A DNA stretch of 59,292 bases from Candidatus Gugararchaeum adminiculabundum (GCA_902384795.1 CABMDC010000021.1:1-59292); one strand, 5' to 3'. Counted from the stretch's first letter, positions 1 to 8,719 are shown. Made by a program: numbers and translations. Notes: generated by a model not told the origin, from the letters alone.

Positions 1-1054
1 AAATCAGAAAGTACCCCCCGCGTCCTGGGGATCTCCCCCCATAAACAAAATTCAGCACTTGGCCAGAAAAAAGAAACACCCCGGTGATTATGAAAAAAGC
101 CAGGAGAAAGCCATAGTTCATAGTTCTTAAGAAAATTTTCCTGCTCCTTTCCTCATTTTCCTGCGCATAAGCCGGAACAAGAACTCTGTTTGAAAAAAGA
201 TTGAGCATCCCAAATGCATTGGCCCAGAGCATCGCAATCTTATAGGAAGCCACCTGTGGCAGAGTTGTGAACGCGCCAATTATGATCACGTCCACCCATT
301 GGGTCAGAAGAGTCGAAATGCCCAGTACCGACCCAAATTTCATGTATTTTTTTAATTCAGTCAAATCAACTTTCACCAGAGGTTTCTTTTCCTGGCCCAC
401 CTCTTTTCCGACCAATCCAAACAATGGGAACGTGACCAAAATCAATGCTGCAAGCATTCCCGCGATAATCGTGAGAAAATCTTTGGCTCCAAAAACAAAC
501 ACTACTGCCAGCGGGATAAGGACCCTAAGTGTTTGATAGGTAACTGCAAGAAGAAACGAAACTTTTGCTTTTTTCAATGTCGTCATCACTATATCGAAAA
601 AACTGTACAGTGACAAAAATAAGACAAAGGCCGAGCCCACTTTCAACCCCGCCGCAAGGGCCGGGTTATGGTAAATGGCAATCGCCAGGACGTCCGAGCA
701 CAGCAAAAGGAGTGCAGAAGCAACGATTGTCAAAACAAGTTTCCATCGGAAAATAGCGGCATAGTAAGCGTGCAATTCTCCTTTTTTGATGCTAAGGGGG
801 AGAATTCTTTGGGCAGCTGTGTTTATCCCAAAATCCCCAAAAAAAGCCCAGATGTTCAGCGCTGCCAGCAATATTGACAAAATCCCGAACTGCGCAGGTT
901 CCAAAATCTTGGGAAATACCAGTGCAAAGACCACTCCTGCAACAAACGTCACAGTCTGGATCCCTACCCCATAAAAGTTCTCTTTAAGAAGATGGGAATG
1001 CCAATGCTTGCCCCGGACAGCCGGTTCCGCCGTTTCCTCTTCTTCGCAATCCAT
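1..1054 (-). CDS. Polysaccharide/oligosaccharide flippase (Wzx/RfbX-like), 3' end outside window
   Basis: Reading the minus strand from an ATG at 1054 gives about 351 uninterrupted residues that run off the left edge, so the C-terminus is missing. The N-terminus is short, acidic and cytoplasmic (MDCEEEETAEP), followed by a chain of hydrophobic helices separated by short charged loops, with the early motif FPKILEPAQFGIL typical of the MATE-related polysaccharide transporters that flip lipid-linked glycans across the membrane. The start overlaps the stop of the upstream epimerase gene by one base (TGATG), which implies translational coupling. Context in a glycan cluster supports the role. The exact substrate cannot be read from sequence. 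The plus-strand ORFs here are shadows. Confidence 0.8.
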   Translation of the reverse strand, partial: MDCEEEETAEPAVRGKHWHSHLLKENFYGVGIQTVTFVAGVVFALVFPKILEPAQFGILSILLAALNIWAFFGDFGINTAAQRILPLSIKKGELHAYYAAIFRWKLVLTIVASALLLLCSDVLAIAIYHNPALAAGLKVGSAFVLFLSLYSFFDIVMTTLKKAKVSFLLAVTYQTLRVLIPLAVVFVFGAKDFLTIIAGMLAALILVTFPLFGLVGKEVGQEKKPLVKVDLTELKKYMKFGSVLGISTLLTQWVDVIIIGAFTTLPQVASYKIAMLWANAFGMLNLFSNRVLVPAYAQENEERSRKIFLRTMNYGFLLAFFIITGVFLFSGQVLNFVYGGRSPGRGGYFLI

Positions 1055-1968
1055 CAAAACGACCCTAGCACTTTTTGCAATCCCTCATCCAATCCGGTCT
1101 TAGCCGAGAAACCCAAAGCCTTTTTTGCGAGCTTCGCATCCGCAGCGCTCTTTTTTATGTCGCCTTTTCTTTCCTTTGCATGGGTCACTCCGGATTTTGA
1201 GCCAGCTGCGGCAATGATTTTCTCCGCCAGCTCGTTTATGGAAATAGCTTTCCCGCTCGCCACATTCAGGGTTCCGCAATAGCCCGACTTGGCCGCGAGC
1301 AGGTTCGCATCCGCCACGTCCCCCACATAAATGAAATCGCGCGTTTGTGTTCCATCCCCGAAAATTGTGAGCGGCTTTCCTTTTTTCGCAGCAGCAGCGA
1401 ATTTCGGTATCACCGCAGCATATTCAGAATCGGGATTCTGCCTCGGCCCGTAAACATTGAAATACCTGAGCGCAATCGTTGAAATCCCGTACTGCTTTTT
1501 GAAAACCTGGCAATAGTTCTCTGCCACAAGCTTGGAAACCCCATAGGGCGAAATCGGATCGGCTTGCGCGCTCTCCGACGCAATTCCCTCCAACTCCCCG
1601 TACACCGCAGAGCTTGATGAGAATACAAAGCGCTTCACTCCCCCCTCTTTTGCAGCGGAAAGCACGTTCAGCGTCCCCCTGGCGTTCACCTCGTTGCACC
1701 TTTCCGGGTCTGCCACGCTCTCTGTTGCCGATACAAACGCGGCATTATGAAAAACAAGCTCGCATCCAGAAACCGCTTTCTTCACTGTTTCCTCGTCCAG
1801 AATGCTTCCTTCAATCACCTTTATTTTGCCCGCCGATTCCTCCAAATTTTCCCTCTTGCCAGTGGAGAAATCATCAAGCACAGCCACCGTAAACCCCTGC
1901 CCGGCTAGCCTGTCCACAAGGTGCGAGCCTATGAATCCCGCTCCTCCCGTAACCAGCGCTTTTGGCAT
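1054..1968 (-). CDS. NAD-dependent nucleotide-sugar epimerase/dehydratase (GalE-like extended SDR)
   Basis: A 304-residue extended short-chain dehydrogenase. The Rossmann motif TGGAGFIGS is at residues 7-15, an SSSS catalytic segment at 117-120 (FSSSSAVYG) and the YxxxK pair at Y142/K146 (YGVSK). Length and motifs fit UDP-glucose/UDP-GlcNAc 4-epimerases, which interconvert gluco and galacto sugars via a transient 4-keto NADH state. Dehydratases of the same family cannot be fully excluded, although the lack of a Glu before the Tyr-Lys pair favours an epimerase. It is translationally coupled to the flippase gene downstream and divergent from the dehydrogenase at 2024, so it belongs to the surface-glycan cluster. 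Confidence 0.85.
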   Translation of the reverse strand: MPKALVTGGAGFIGSHLVDRLAGQGFTVAVLDDFSTGKRENLEESAGKIKVIEGSILDEETVKKAVSGCELVFHNAAFVSATESVADPERCNEVNARGTLNVLSAAKEGGVKRFVFSSSSAVYGELEGIASESAQADPISPYGVSKLVAENYCQVFKKQYGISTIALRYFNVYGPRQNPDSEYAAVIPKFAAAAKKGKPLTIFGDGTQTRDFIYVGDVADANLLAAKSGYCGTLNVASGKAISINELAEKIIAAAGSKSGVTHAKERKGDIKKSAADAKLAKKALGFSAKTGLDEGLQKVLGSF

Positions 1969-1978
1969 GCGAATAAAT

Positions 1979-2002
1979 GGGCAGTTATACTTAAAGAAGC
2001 TT
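1979..2002 (+). promoter_or_regulatory. Duplicated promoter element, copy 1
   Basis: The 24 nt here consist of GGGCAGTTATA, then C, then TTAAAGAAGCTT. They match 4964-4987 at 23 of 24 positions. The TATACTTAAAG core looks like an archaeal TATA box and lies 22 nt before the ATG of the dehydrogenase gene at 2024. The same interval separates the divergent epimerase gene (start 1968), so it may serve both directions. Confidence 0.6.
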
Positions 2003-2023
2003 GCCGATAAATACTAGGATTGC

Positions 2024-3331
2024 ATGAAAAAAATCGGCGTAATAGGAATGGGCTATGTGGGCATACCGGTTGCGCTAGCTTTTGCCGATGCCGGCATCAA
2101 AACAGTGGGCATAGACATTTCTGCGGACAGGGTTTCCCAGCTAAACAAAGGGGTTTACCCCTTGGAAGGAGAGGAACCGGGCATCGCAGACCTGCTCAAA
2201 AAAGTACAGAAAAAAGGCAACTTTTCAGCTTCATCCGACTATTCCGAGTTGAAGGATGCCGACTGCATACTCATTTGCGTGCAGACTCCGCTCAAGGAAA
2301 ACAAAGAACCAGACCACACTTATCTGAAATCCGCGCTGGAATCAGTTTCACGCATTCTTCAAAAAGGCACGCTTGTTTCCATCGAATCCACCATCGCCCC
2401 GTTAACAACTCAAACAGTTGCGCTTCCAATTTTAGAGCGCGGTTCAGGCATGAAAGCCGGAACAGATTTCTATTTGGTCCACTGCCCTGAGCGCGTGACC
2501 CCTGGCAAGCTCCTGCACAATTTGCGCAAAATGAGCCGCATAGTCGGCGGAATCAATGACGCCAGCACGAAAAAGGCGCTGGAGTTTTACGCAAAAATAG
2601 TCGAGGCAGAGCTCCATCCAAGCGATGCGCTTTCAGCGGAAATCACCAAAACAGCGGAGAACTCCTACCGCGACATGGAAATAGCGTTTGCCAACGAGCT
2701 CGCGCTCATCTGCGAGCAGCTCGGAGTCGATGCATTCAAAATCCGCGACCTGGTGAACACCTGCCCCTTTCGCTATGTGCATTTGCCTGGCATCGGTGTC
2801 GGCGGCCATTGCATTCCCAAGGACAGCTGGCTTCTCATGTACGGGGTCAAGGGAAAAACTCCCACGCCGCTGCTCAAAACAGTGCGCGAAATAAATGATT
2901 CCATGCCAGCGCACACAGCGTCGCTCGTTGCCGCAGTGCTCGCCAAAAAGGGAAAGGAAGTGAAAAATTCCAAAATCGCAATCCTTGGCTTCAGCTATCT
3001 CCCTGATTCCGATGACACGCGCAGTACGCCCGCGCGCGTGCTTTACAAATTTCTCAAGCAGGCCGGTGCCTCGCTCGCGGTTTTCGATCCCTTTGTGCAC
3101 CAGGATTCGGAAGTGAAATTATCAAAGACACTTGAGGAGGCGGTTTCCGGCTCCGACTGCATCATTCTGGCAACAGCGCACACTTCATTCAAATCACTCA
3201 ACTCCGCCAGCGAACTGAAGCGCATCAGGCAGCTCCTGCGCACGCCATGCTTGGTTGACGGCCGCAACCTGTTTGACAAAAAGCTCGCGCAAGAGGCAGG
3301 CTATGCGTTTACCGGAGTCGGAAAGGGCTAA
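2024..3331 (+). CDS. UDP-N-acetyl-D-mannosaminuronate-type nucleotide-sugar dehydrogenase (WecC/WbpA-like)
   Basis: A 435-residue member of the UDP-glucose/GDP-mannose dehydrogenase family, which oxidises the C6 hydroxyl of a UDP-sugar to a uronate in two NAD-dependent steps. The N-terminal NAD motif GMGYVG is at 8-13. The active-site Cys is C263 in GVGGHCIPKDSW, with the HCIPKD form typical of the WecC/WbpA branch acting on UDP-HexNAc. The C-terminal domain shows the usual DDTRSTPA segment. It begins at ATG 2024 just after a TATA-like element. Followed on the same strand by oxidoreductase and acetyltransferase genes, so it probably supplies a UDP-HexNAc uronate for surface glycan synthesis. 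Confidence 0.88.
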   Translation: MKKIGVIGMGYVGIPVALAFADAGIKTVGIDISADRVSQLNKGVYPLEGEEPGIADLLKKVQKKGNFSASSDYSELKDADCILICVQTPLKENKEPDHTYLKSALESVSRILQKGTLVSIESTIAPLTTQTVALPILERGSGMKAGTDFYLVHCPERVTPGKLLHNLRKMSRIVGGINDASTKKALEFYAKIVEAELHPSDALSAEITKTAENSYRDMEIAFANELALICEQLGVDAFKIRDLVNTCPFRYVHLPGIGVGGHCIPKDSWLLMYGVKGKTPTPLLKTVREINDSMPAHTASLVAAVLAKKGKEVKNSKIAILGFSYLPDSDDTRSTPARVLYKFLKQAGASLAVFDPFVHQDSEVKLSKTLEEAVSGSDCIILATAHTSFKSLNSASELKRIRQLLRTPCLVDGRNLFDKKLAQEAGYAFTGVGKG

Positions 3332-3408
3332 GGCACAGATCCAAAAAGCAAAGGCAGAAAGCCATTAAATTTAAGTCACCCAAATACCATCAATTTACGA
3401 GGCATTTC

Positions 3409-4353
3409 ATGGACAAGCTGAAACTGGGAGTAATCGGCGTGGGCGCCATGGGCCAGCACCATGCGCGTGTTTACAGCGAATTCCCGGATGTGGAACTGGT
3501 CGGCGTATCCGACGCCGACGCCGCCCGCGCAGAGGGCATCGCCTCCTCCTACCGAACCAAATTTTTTAAGGACGCAAACGAACTCCTGGCAAAAGTTGAC
3601 GCGGTCAGCATAGCCGTTCCGACAACCCTCCACAAAAAACTCGCGCTCGAGGCTTTCAAAAAAGGCAAGAGCGCTCTCATTGAAAAGCCCATTGCCAGCA
3701 GCCTGACTGATGCGGATGAAATGATCAAGGCGGCAAAGGGCGTAACATTCATGGTGGGGCACATAGAGCGCTTCAACCCCGCTGTTGCCGAGCTCCGCAA
3801 AATCATGGCCAAGGAGCAAATCATAAGGCTGGAAGCAAGGAGGTTCGGCCCTTTCATGCCCCGCGCCACAAATGTCGACGTGGTGCTTGATTTGATGATC
3901 CATGACATAGACGTTGCGCGCTGCCTTTTCAATTCCGAGCCATCGAAAATCCAGGCAATCGGAGGCAAGGCATTCTCAGACAAATTGGACTACGCAACAG
4001 CCATTATGAAATTCGGAGAAACCGATGCAGTGCTTTCAGCCAATCGAATAACCCAAAAGAAAATCCGCGAACTGGAAGTCACCAGCAAAAAAGAATTCCT
4101 CCAGCTCGACTACCTGAACCAGACGCTGGACATAAACCGCTCCTCGGTTCCCGAGTTCATTACCCAGCGCGGAAACGTGACCTACAAGCACCAGAATGTC
4201 GTTGAAAAAATCGATGTTCCCAAGTCCGAGCCATTGAAGCTCGAGCTCCGCGCGTTTGTTGATTCCGTGCGCTCAGGAACGGAGCCCCAGGTGAGCGGGG
4301 AAGAGGGAAAGAAAAATTTGCAGGTAGCGTTTGACATTCTGAAAAAAATATAA
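3409..4353 (+). CDS. Gfo/Idh/MocA-family oxidoreductase (possible UDP-HexNAcA 3-dehydrogenase, WbpB/WlbA-like)
   Basis: A 314-residue two-domain oxidoreductase. The nucleotide-binding motif GVGAMG is at 10-15 and the family EKP motif at 92-94. The later MIHDIDVARCL segment lies in the substrate domain. In bacterial amino-sugar pathways, homologues oxidise C3 of UDP-GlcNAc uronate before transamination and acetylation. Its position between a uronate-forming dehydrogenase and an N-acetyltransferase fits that pathway, but the substrate is inferred from context. The TATA-like TTAAATTTAAG at 3365-3375 suggests its own promoter with a leader of about a dozen bases. Confidence 0.8.
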   Translation: MDKLKLGVIGVGAMGQHHARVYSEFPDVELVGVSDADAARAEGIASSYRTKFFKDANELLAKVDAVSIAVPTTLHKKLALEAFKKGKSALIEKPIASSLTDADEMIKAAKGVTFMVGHIERFNPAVAELRKIMAKEQIIRLEARRFGPFMPRATNVDVVLDLMIHDIDVARCLFNSEPSKIQAIGGKAFSDKLDYATAIMKFGETDAVLSANRITQKKIRELEVTSKKEFLQLDYLNQTLDINRSSVPEFITQRGNVTYKHQNVVEKIDVPKSEPLKLELRAFVDSVRSGTEPQVSGEEGKKNLQVAFDILKKI

Positions 4354-4390
4354 AAAATCAACCAATAAATTTGCTGAAGAGATGATACCC

Positions 4391-4975
4391 ATGGCACAAA
4401 GAAAAAACATTATCATCGGAAAAGGAACCAAGATTGCTGAAAATGTGACACTTGGCGAAGGGAATGAGGAAAAGCTCGAGATTGGCGAGAACTGCCTCAT
4501 CCGTTCCCTCACCATCATTTACGGTGATGTTACCATTGGAAACAATGTGAAAACCGGGCACAATGTGCTGATTAGGGAAAAAACGAAAATAGGCAACAAC
4601 TGCCTCATTGGCACTGGCACCATAATCGACGGCACAGTGACCATTGGCAACAATGTGATCGTCCAGAGCGGAGTCTACATCCCCCGCGATTGTATTATCG
4701 AAGACAACGTATTCCTCGGCCCGATGTGCGTTTTAACAAATGACAAATATCCTCCCCAGCCCAAGCTGCAAGGAGTCACAATCAAAAAGAACGCCAGCAT
4801 AGGAGCTAATGCAACCCTTCTTCCAGGTGTCATCATAGGCGAAAACGCCATGGTTGGTGCAGCGAGCGTGGTCACCAAAAACGTGCCCCCGGGAGTTGTT
4901 GTCATCGGCTCGCCTGCCAAGGAATACTGCAAAAGAAAAGACCTGGGAAAGGACATGAGCAAGGGGCAGTTATAA
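4391..4975 (+). CDS. Hexapeptide-repeat N-acetyltransferase (WbpD/WlbB-like)
   Basis: About 194 residues built almost entirely of left-handed beta-helix hexapeptide turns (IGNNV, IGNNC, IGENA). A segment reading LGPMCVLTNDKYPPQP is typical of the sugar-nucleotide N-acetyltransferases that acetylate a 3-amino group of UDP-GlcNAc3N uronate using acetyl-CoA. A second in-frame ATG lies at 4382. I chose 4391 because the TATA-like AATAAATT at about 4361-4368 would put transcription at that ATG. It follows the Gfo/Idh gene by under 40 nt. Its C-terminal codons overlap the copy-2 promoter element of the next gene. Confidence 0.85.
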   Translation: MAQRKNIIIGKGTKIAENVTLGEGNEEKLEIGENCLIRSLTIIYGDVTIGNNVKTGHNVLIREKTKIGNNCLIGTGTIIDGTVTIGNNVIVQSGVYIPRDCIIEDNVFLGPMCVLTNDKYPPQPKLQGVTIKKNASIGANATLLPGVIIGENAMVGAASVVTKNVPPGVVVIGSPAKEYCKRKDLGKDMSKGQL

Positions 4976-4987
4976 TTAAAGAAGCTT
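4964..4987 (+). promoter_or_regulatory. Duplicated promoter element, copy 2
   Basis: The sequence is GGGCAGTTATA, then A, then TTAAAGAAGCTT, 23 of 24 identical to copy 1 at 1979-2002. It overlaps the stop codon of the acetyltransferase gene and ends 19 nt before the ATG of the glycosyltransferase gene at 5007. TATAATTAAAG is a credible TATA box. Both copies sit before glycan genes, which suggests shared control or a past duplication. Confidence 0.6.
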
Positions 4988-5006
4988 ACAGGCATATCAT
5001 ATTCTT

Positions 5007-6110
5007 ATGAAAATCGCACAGGTTGTGCATACTTTTCCTCCGGAAACCGGGGGCATAGAAAACCATGCCTACTATCTGTCAGTGGAGCTGGCAAAGCAGG
5101 GGCATGAGGTTACTGTTTACACTTCCCGGGCAAAGGGCGCAAAGGGGAAAGAGGCAACCAATGGCATCAGGATTGTGCGCGCCTGGTCCCTTCCTTTCCT
5201 AAATTTCTCATCGGTCCGCATTTCACCGACCCTGATTTTCCATCTCCTCCGCTCGGATGCCGAAGTTTTCCACTCCCACGGCTATGGCTCGCTTCACCCG
5301 CTCATCGCCTCCATTGCCGCGTTCCTGAAACGAAAGCCCTTTGTTTTCACTTTCCATGGCTATCCCCAGATGAAAGGAAGGGCCAAAACTTTGCAGAAAA
5401 TTTACAAGCGATTGATCGCCCCGATTTTTCTGCGCATAGCAAAGCACATGATCAGCGTCGCCGATGCCACGATTGACGATTTCCGCGACGAGGTCGACAT
5501 CAGGAAAGTCACCACCATCGCGAACGGGGTGGAATTCGACGTGTTCAAATGCCCGCCGCTCCAGGGGCAGGTGATTTCCTACATCGGCAGGCTCGACGAG
5601 TACAAAGGCATCGATGTTCTGGTTTCAGCATTCTCGCGCGTGAAAAAACAGTTCCCTGACGCCAAGCTGCGCATCATTGGAAAGGACGAGGGAATACGCA
5701 AGGATTTGGAGCGCTATGCAAAAGAGCTCGGGGTCGAGGCAGAATTCACCGAAGCCAAGCGCGAGGAAATGCCTGCCTATTATTCCAGCTCCGCAGTAAT
5801 TGTTCTCCCCAGCCGATACGAGGGGCTTTCCCTAGTTTTGCTGGAATCCATCGCCAGCGAGCGCCCGATTTTCACGACCAAGGTGGGGGCATCCCCCCGC
5901 GTTCTCAGGCGCGTACTTGGGGGCGAAGGAAAAACTTATCTCTTTGACACTGAAAAGGAATTGGTGGAGAAAATTTCAGACGTGCTTTCCAACCCGGAGA
6001 AATACCGGCAGATCGCAGCCAAGGGCCGCGAAGGCGCGATGAAGGAATATTCCTGGACCAAGGCTGCTGAGAAAACAATAGAAGTTTACAACAAGGTTTT
6101 GGGCAGGTAA
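5007..6110 (+). CDS. Glycosyltransferase family 4 (GT-B fold)
   Basis: A 367-residue retaining GT-B glycosyltransferase. The N-terminal domain opens with VVHTFPPETGGIENH, the glycine-rich acceptor-side loop of GT4 enzymes. The C-terminal donor domain contains YIGRLDEYKGIDVL and the EX7E element in YEGLSLVLLESI, which contacts the nucleotide sugar. Such enzymes add hexoses or HexNAc residues to lipid-linked glycans at the cytoplasmic face. Donor and acceptor are not predictable here. The gene follows the acetyltransferase on the same strand and has its own promoter element at 4964-4987. The downstream methyltransferase gene converges on it. Confidence 0.87.
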   Translation: MKIAQVVHTFPPETGGIENHAYYLSVELAKQGHEVTVYTSRAKGAKGKEATNGIRIVRAWSLPFLNFSSVRISPTLIFHLLRSDAEVFHSHGYGSLHPLIASIAAFLKRKPFVFTFHGYPQMKGRAKTLQKIYKRLIAPIFLRIAKHMISVADATIDDFRDEVDIRKVTTIANGVEFDVFKCPPLQGQVISYIGRLDEYKGIDVLVSAFSRVKKQFPDAKLRIIGKDEGIRKDLERYAKELGVEAEFTEAKREEMPAYYSSSAVIVLPSRYEGLSLVLLESIASERPIFTTKVGASPRVLRRVLGGEGKTYLFDTEKELVEKISDVLSNPEKYRQIAAKGREGAMKEYSWTKAAEKTIEVYNKVLGR

Positions 6111-6129
6111 TAAGTAGGTGTTATTCATT

Positions 6130-6840
6130 CTATTTTTCCGGTTTCTTTACCTGGAATATCAGCGACTGCCCCCTGCGCAAAGCAAGCGGCTTGCTGACGC
6201 AGTGTTTTACGTGCTGAAACCCAATGCGGTTCAAAAGGCGGTAGAGCGTAAGTTTGTCCCAGCAATATATATGGTCAGCTTCAGTTCCGGTGTCGCGCAT
6301 TTCCCTTTCTATATACTCCAAGTTCTGTTTCCTGACATTAAGGGAAATATTCGTAATCCCGAGTGCCGACGGGGTCGAGAGTATCAGGCTGCCTCCCGGC
6401 TTAAGCAAGCCAAAGATGGCCCTTAGAAAATCCACCGGATTTTCCACGTGTTCGAGAACTTCAAGGAAAAGTATGCAATCAAAGGAGTTTTTTTCCAAAG
6501 GGCAGTTCAGTATATTCATTTTGTAATAGCTTATGTTCGGCAATTTATCATACCTGTTTGCCCCTTCTATGAAATCATCGCTTATGTCAATCCCAACAAT
6601 TTTTGTTGATGGGTATTTCTGGGCAATGTAATAACAGAACAATCCAACTCCGCAGCCCACATCTAGGATTCTGTCCCCCTTCTTCGGCTGTATCATCCTA
6701 AGGGTTATCGATGCCCTGTCTGGAAAAAGGCTCCATCCAGAAATCCCATCAAAGAATTTTTTCCTGCTTTCAAGTATATACTTTTCAGTTTCTTCCTCAG
6801 TCAGCTGTTTTTTGTCTATCAAATAAGTTTTTCCGGCCAT
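6130..6840 (-). CDS. Class I SAM-dependent methyltransferase (UbiG-like)
   Basis: The core motif DVGCGVGLFCYYIA (SAM-binding motif I) is followed by VGIDIS (acidic residue contacting the ribose) and FLEVLEHVENP, the post-II motif of UbiG/Methyltransf_11 enzymes. An upstream ATG at 6882 is in frame. I prefer 6840 (MAGKTYL, 236 aa), because a TATA-like run at about 6884-6892 on the minus strand would place the transcript start inside the longer version. The gene is embedded in the glycan cluster and convergent with the GT4 gene, so it may methylate a sugar. The substrate is unknown. Confidence 0.75.
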   Translation of the reverse strand: MAGKTYLIDKKQLTEEETEKYILESRKKFFDGISGWSLFPDRASITLRMIQPKKGDRILDVGCGVGLFCYYIAQKYPSTKIVGIDISDDFIEGANRYDKLPNISYYKMNILNCPLEKNSFDCILFLEVLEHVENPVDFLRAIFGLLKPGGSLILSTPSALGITNISLNVRKQNLEYIEREMRDTGTEADHIYCWDKLTLYRLLNRIGFQHVKHCVSKPLALRRGQSLIFQVKKPEK

Positions 6841-6916
6841 AGCACCACATTTTCCAGGTTTTCTATAATTGCAAGTGCACACTTAAAAAGTCTTAAGATT
6901 GCCGGCAAGTACTAAA

Positions 6917-6924
6917 CTATAAAT
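6917..6924 (+). promoter_or_regulatory. TATA box for the gene at 6949
   Basis: CTATAAAT is centred 28 nt before ATG 6949, the spacing expected for a leaderless archaeal transcript. Confidence 0.5.
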
Positions 6925-6948
6925 GTTCAGCCGCAGAAGAATCTGCAG

Positions 6949-7293
6949 ATGCCTATGCTTAAAAAATTCAGGGATTTTTTCATTGAGCAGCACTACCGTT
7001 TCCAGCTGGGGATGCAATTTCTGATTTTCGTGAATTTCGCCCTGCTGGTAATCACTGCCAGCGACAAGCTGAAAAAAGTGCTGCCCATTGACTACACCGG
7101 CGAACTTGTGCTCCTTTCCATTCTCCTTGCGTTTTTAGGCGCCTGGCTCTTCGGCCTGATTCTTGAGAAATTCGTGAAATACCCCCAACAGCAGGAGCGC
7201 GCCGCGGTTGACCGCAGCCCGAACTGGCAGGCAACGCACCAAAAATTGGACACAATAATAGAGAGGCTTGACAAACTTGAAAGGAAGAAATGA
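6949..7293 (+). CDS. Small two-helix membrane protein with C-terminal coiled coil, unknown function
   Basis: A 114-residue protein I do not recognise. There is a basic/aromatic N-terminus (KKFRDFFIEQHYRFQL), a hydrophobic helix at about 20-37, a second at about 52-72, then a hydrophilic tail ending in a short heptad-like segment (LDTIIERLDKLERKK). Both ends are probably cytoplasmic. Its 3' end overlaps the phosphohexomutase reading frame, suggesting co-transcription. It could be a small scaffold or a DUF1003-like two-TM protein, but the evidence is only topology. Confidence 0.65.
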   Translation: MPMLKKFRDFFIEQHYRFQLGMQFLIFVNFALLVITASDKLKKVLPIDYTGELVLLSILLAFLGAWLFGLILEKFVKYPQQQERAAVDRSPNWQATHQKLDTIIERLDKLERKK

Positions 7294-8665
7294 CGAAAAC
7301 GTTCCAACTGCAAAATTGTTCGGCACCAATGGCATACGCGCCAAACTGGACGTGCTTAATCCCGACCTGGCTCTTTGCGCTTCCAAGGGATTTGCAACCT
7401 ATGTGAATTGCGGAAAAATCCTTGTTTGCAGGGACATGCGCTTGACTGGTGAAATGCTCGAATCCGCGGTCATCTCAGGTCTAATCTCTTCCGGAGCCGC
7501 TGTCATCAAGCTCGGCATAACTCCCGCTCCAACCGCACAACTAGCAATCAAAAAACTCAGTGCAAACGGCTGCATCAATATCACCGCATCGCACAACCCG
7601 CCAGAATGGAACGCGCTCAAATTCTATGATTCCAAAACAGTTTCCATTTCGCGCGAGCGCGGGGCGCAAATAGAGGCAATAATGAATTCCGGCAAATTCA
7701 AATCCGCTGATTGGAGTTCAATAGGAAAAATCTCCTCCTATGAAAATGCCTGCAGCGACCATGCCCGCGCAATTTTGAATTTCATCAACCTGGTAAAAAT
7801 CAAGAAAGCAAAAAAGAAAGTCATTATCGATTACGGCAATGGAACCGGAAGCCTGGTCATGCCCCTGGTTTTCGCCCAATTCGGCTGGGAAACCATTCCG
7901 CTGAACTCCCAGCTTGACGGTACATTCCCTGGCAGGCCCAGCGAGCCAACCGAGGCGAACCTTTCAACCCTCATTTCCCAGGTGAAATCCCAGCGCGCAG
8001 ATTTGGGAATCGCATTTGACGGGGATGCCGACCGCGTGATTTTCATAGACGAGAAAGGCACGTTCATTTTCGGGGACAAAACGTTTGCGCTCTGTGTGAA
8101 AAATAAGCTTGCGCAAACAGGCGCAAAAGGAGGCTCAGTTGTCACCACTGTTGCAACCAGCCGCGCTGTTGAGGACATTGCAAAGGAGAACGGCGCAAAA
8201 ATGGTTTACACAAAAGTGGGCGAGCCCTATCTCGCAGAGGCAATGGCATCCTCCTCCATAACCATCGGCGGAGAAGAGGTGGGCGGAGTCATCTGGCCAG
8301 AGCTTCACTTAGGAAAAGACGGCCTTTCCACGGCAGCCAAGATTTGCGAGCATGTTTCCGAAGCCCCGCTTTCCTCGCTCATTGCCCAGCTTCCGCAATA
8401 CTACAATTCCAAAACCAAAATCGAATGCGCCCCGAAGCAGAAAGCCGAAATAATTGCAAAAATATCAGATGCTGCAAAAAAGGAAAAGGGCGCGAAGAAA
8501 GTTACCACCATTGATGGAATTCGCGTTGATTTCGCAGACTCCTGGGTGATAATCCGCGCCAGCGGAACAGAGAACTATGTGCGCGTTTTCGCAGAGGCAA
8601 AGAGCGAAAAGGAAGCAAAGGAGCTCACTGATTTTTGGAAAGAAAAGTGCACCCAACTACTCTAA
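7268..8665 (+). CDS. Phosphohexomutase (phosphoglucomutase/phosphomannomutase/phosphoglucosamine mutase family)
   Basis: About 465 residues with all hallmarks of alpha-D-phosphohexomutases: N-terminal KLFGTNGIR, the phosphoserine loop TASHNP (S108), the metal loop DGDADR (251-256), the sugar-specificity loop GGEEVGG, and the phosphate-binding RASGTENYVRV near the C-terminus. It interconverts hexose 6- and 1-phosphates, feeding the nucleotidyltransferase that follows. The start is uncertain: the frame has no upstream ATG, and TTG at 7268 or 7277 overlaps the 3' end of the previous gene. Homology begins at about residue 16. Substrate (Glc, Man or GlcN) cannot be decided. Confidence 0.9.
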   Translation: MTNLKGRNDENVPTAKLFGTNGIRAKLDVLNPDLALCASKGFATYVNCGKILVCRDMRLTGEMLESAVISGLISSGAAVIKLGITPAPTAQLAIKKLSANGCINITASHNPPEWNALKFYDSKTVSISRERGAQIEAIMNSGKFKSADWSSIGKISSYENACSDHARAILNFINLVKIKKAKKKVIIDYGNGTGSLVMPLVFAQFGWETIPLNSQLDGTFPGRPSEPTEANLSTLISQVKSQRADLGIAFDGDADRVIFIDEKGTFIFGDKTFALCVKNKLAQTGAKGGSVVTTVATSRAVEDIAKENGAKMVYTKVGEPYLAEAMASSSITIGGEEVGGVIWPELHLGKDGLSTAAKICEHVSEAPLSSLIAQLPQYYNSKTKIECAPKQKAEIIAKISDAAKKEKGAKKVTTIDGIRVDFADSWVIIRASGTENYVRVFAEAKSEKEAKELTDFWKEKCTQLL

Positions 8666-8687
8666 CTACTCTAATAGCATGGGCAAA

Positions 8688-8695
8688 TTTTTAAA
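8688..8695 (+). promoter_or_regulatory. TATA box for the nucleotidyltransferase gene
   Basis: TTTTTAAA is centred about 28 nt before ATG 8720, consistent with a leaderless transcript. Confidence 0.5.
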
Positions 8696-8719
8696 CAACC
8701 TCCACCAAACCATTCTCCT

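Noticed and set aside
267-1282. Several plus-strand ORFs over the first kilobase
   Set aside because: They are shadows. The minus strand has one continuous hydrophobic flippase frame that runs off the window edge and is coupled to the epimerase stop codon.
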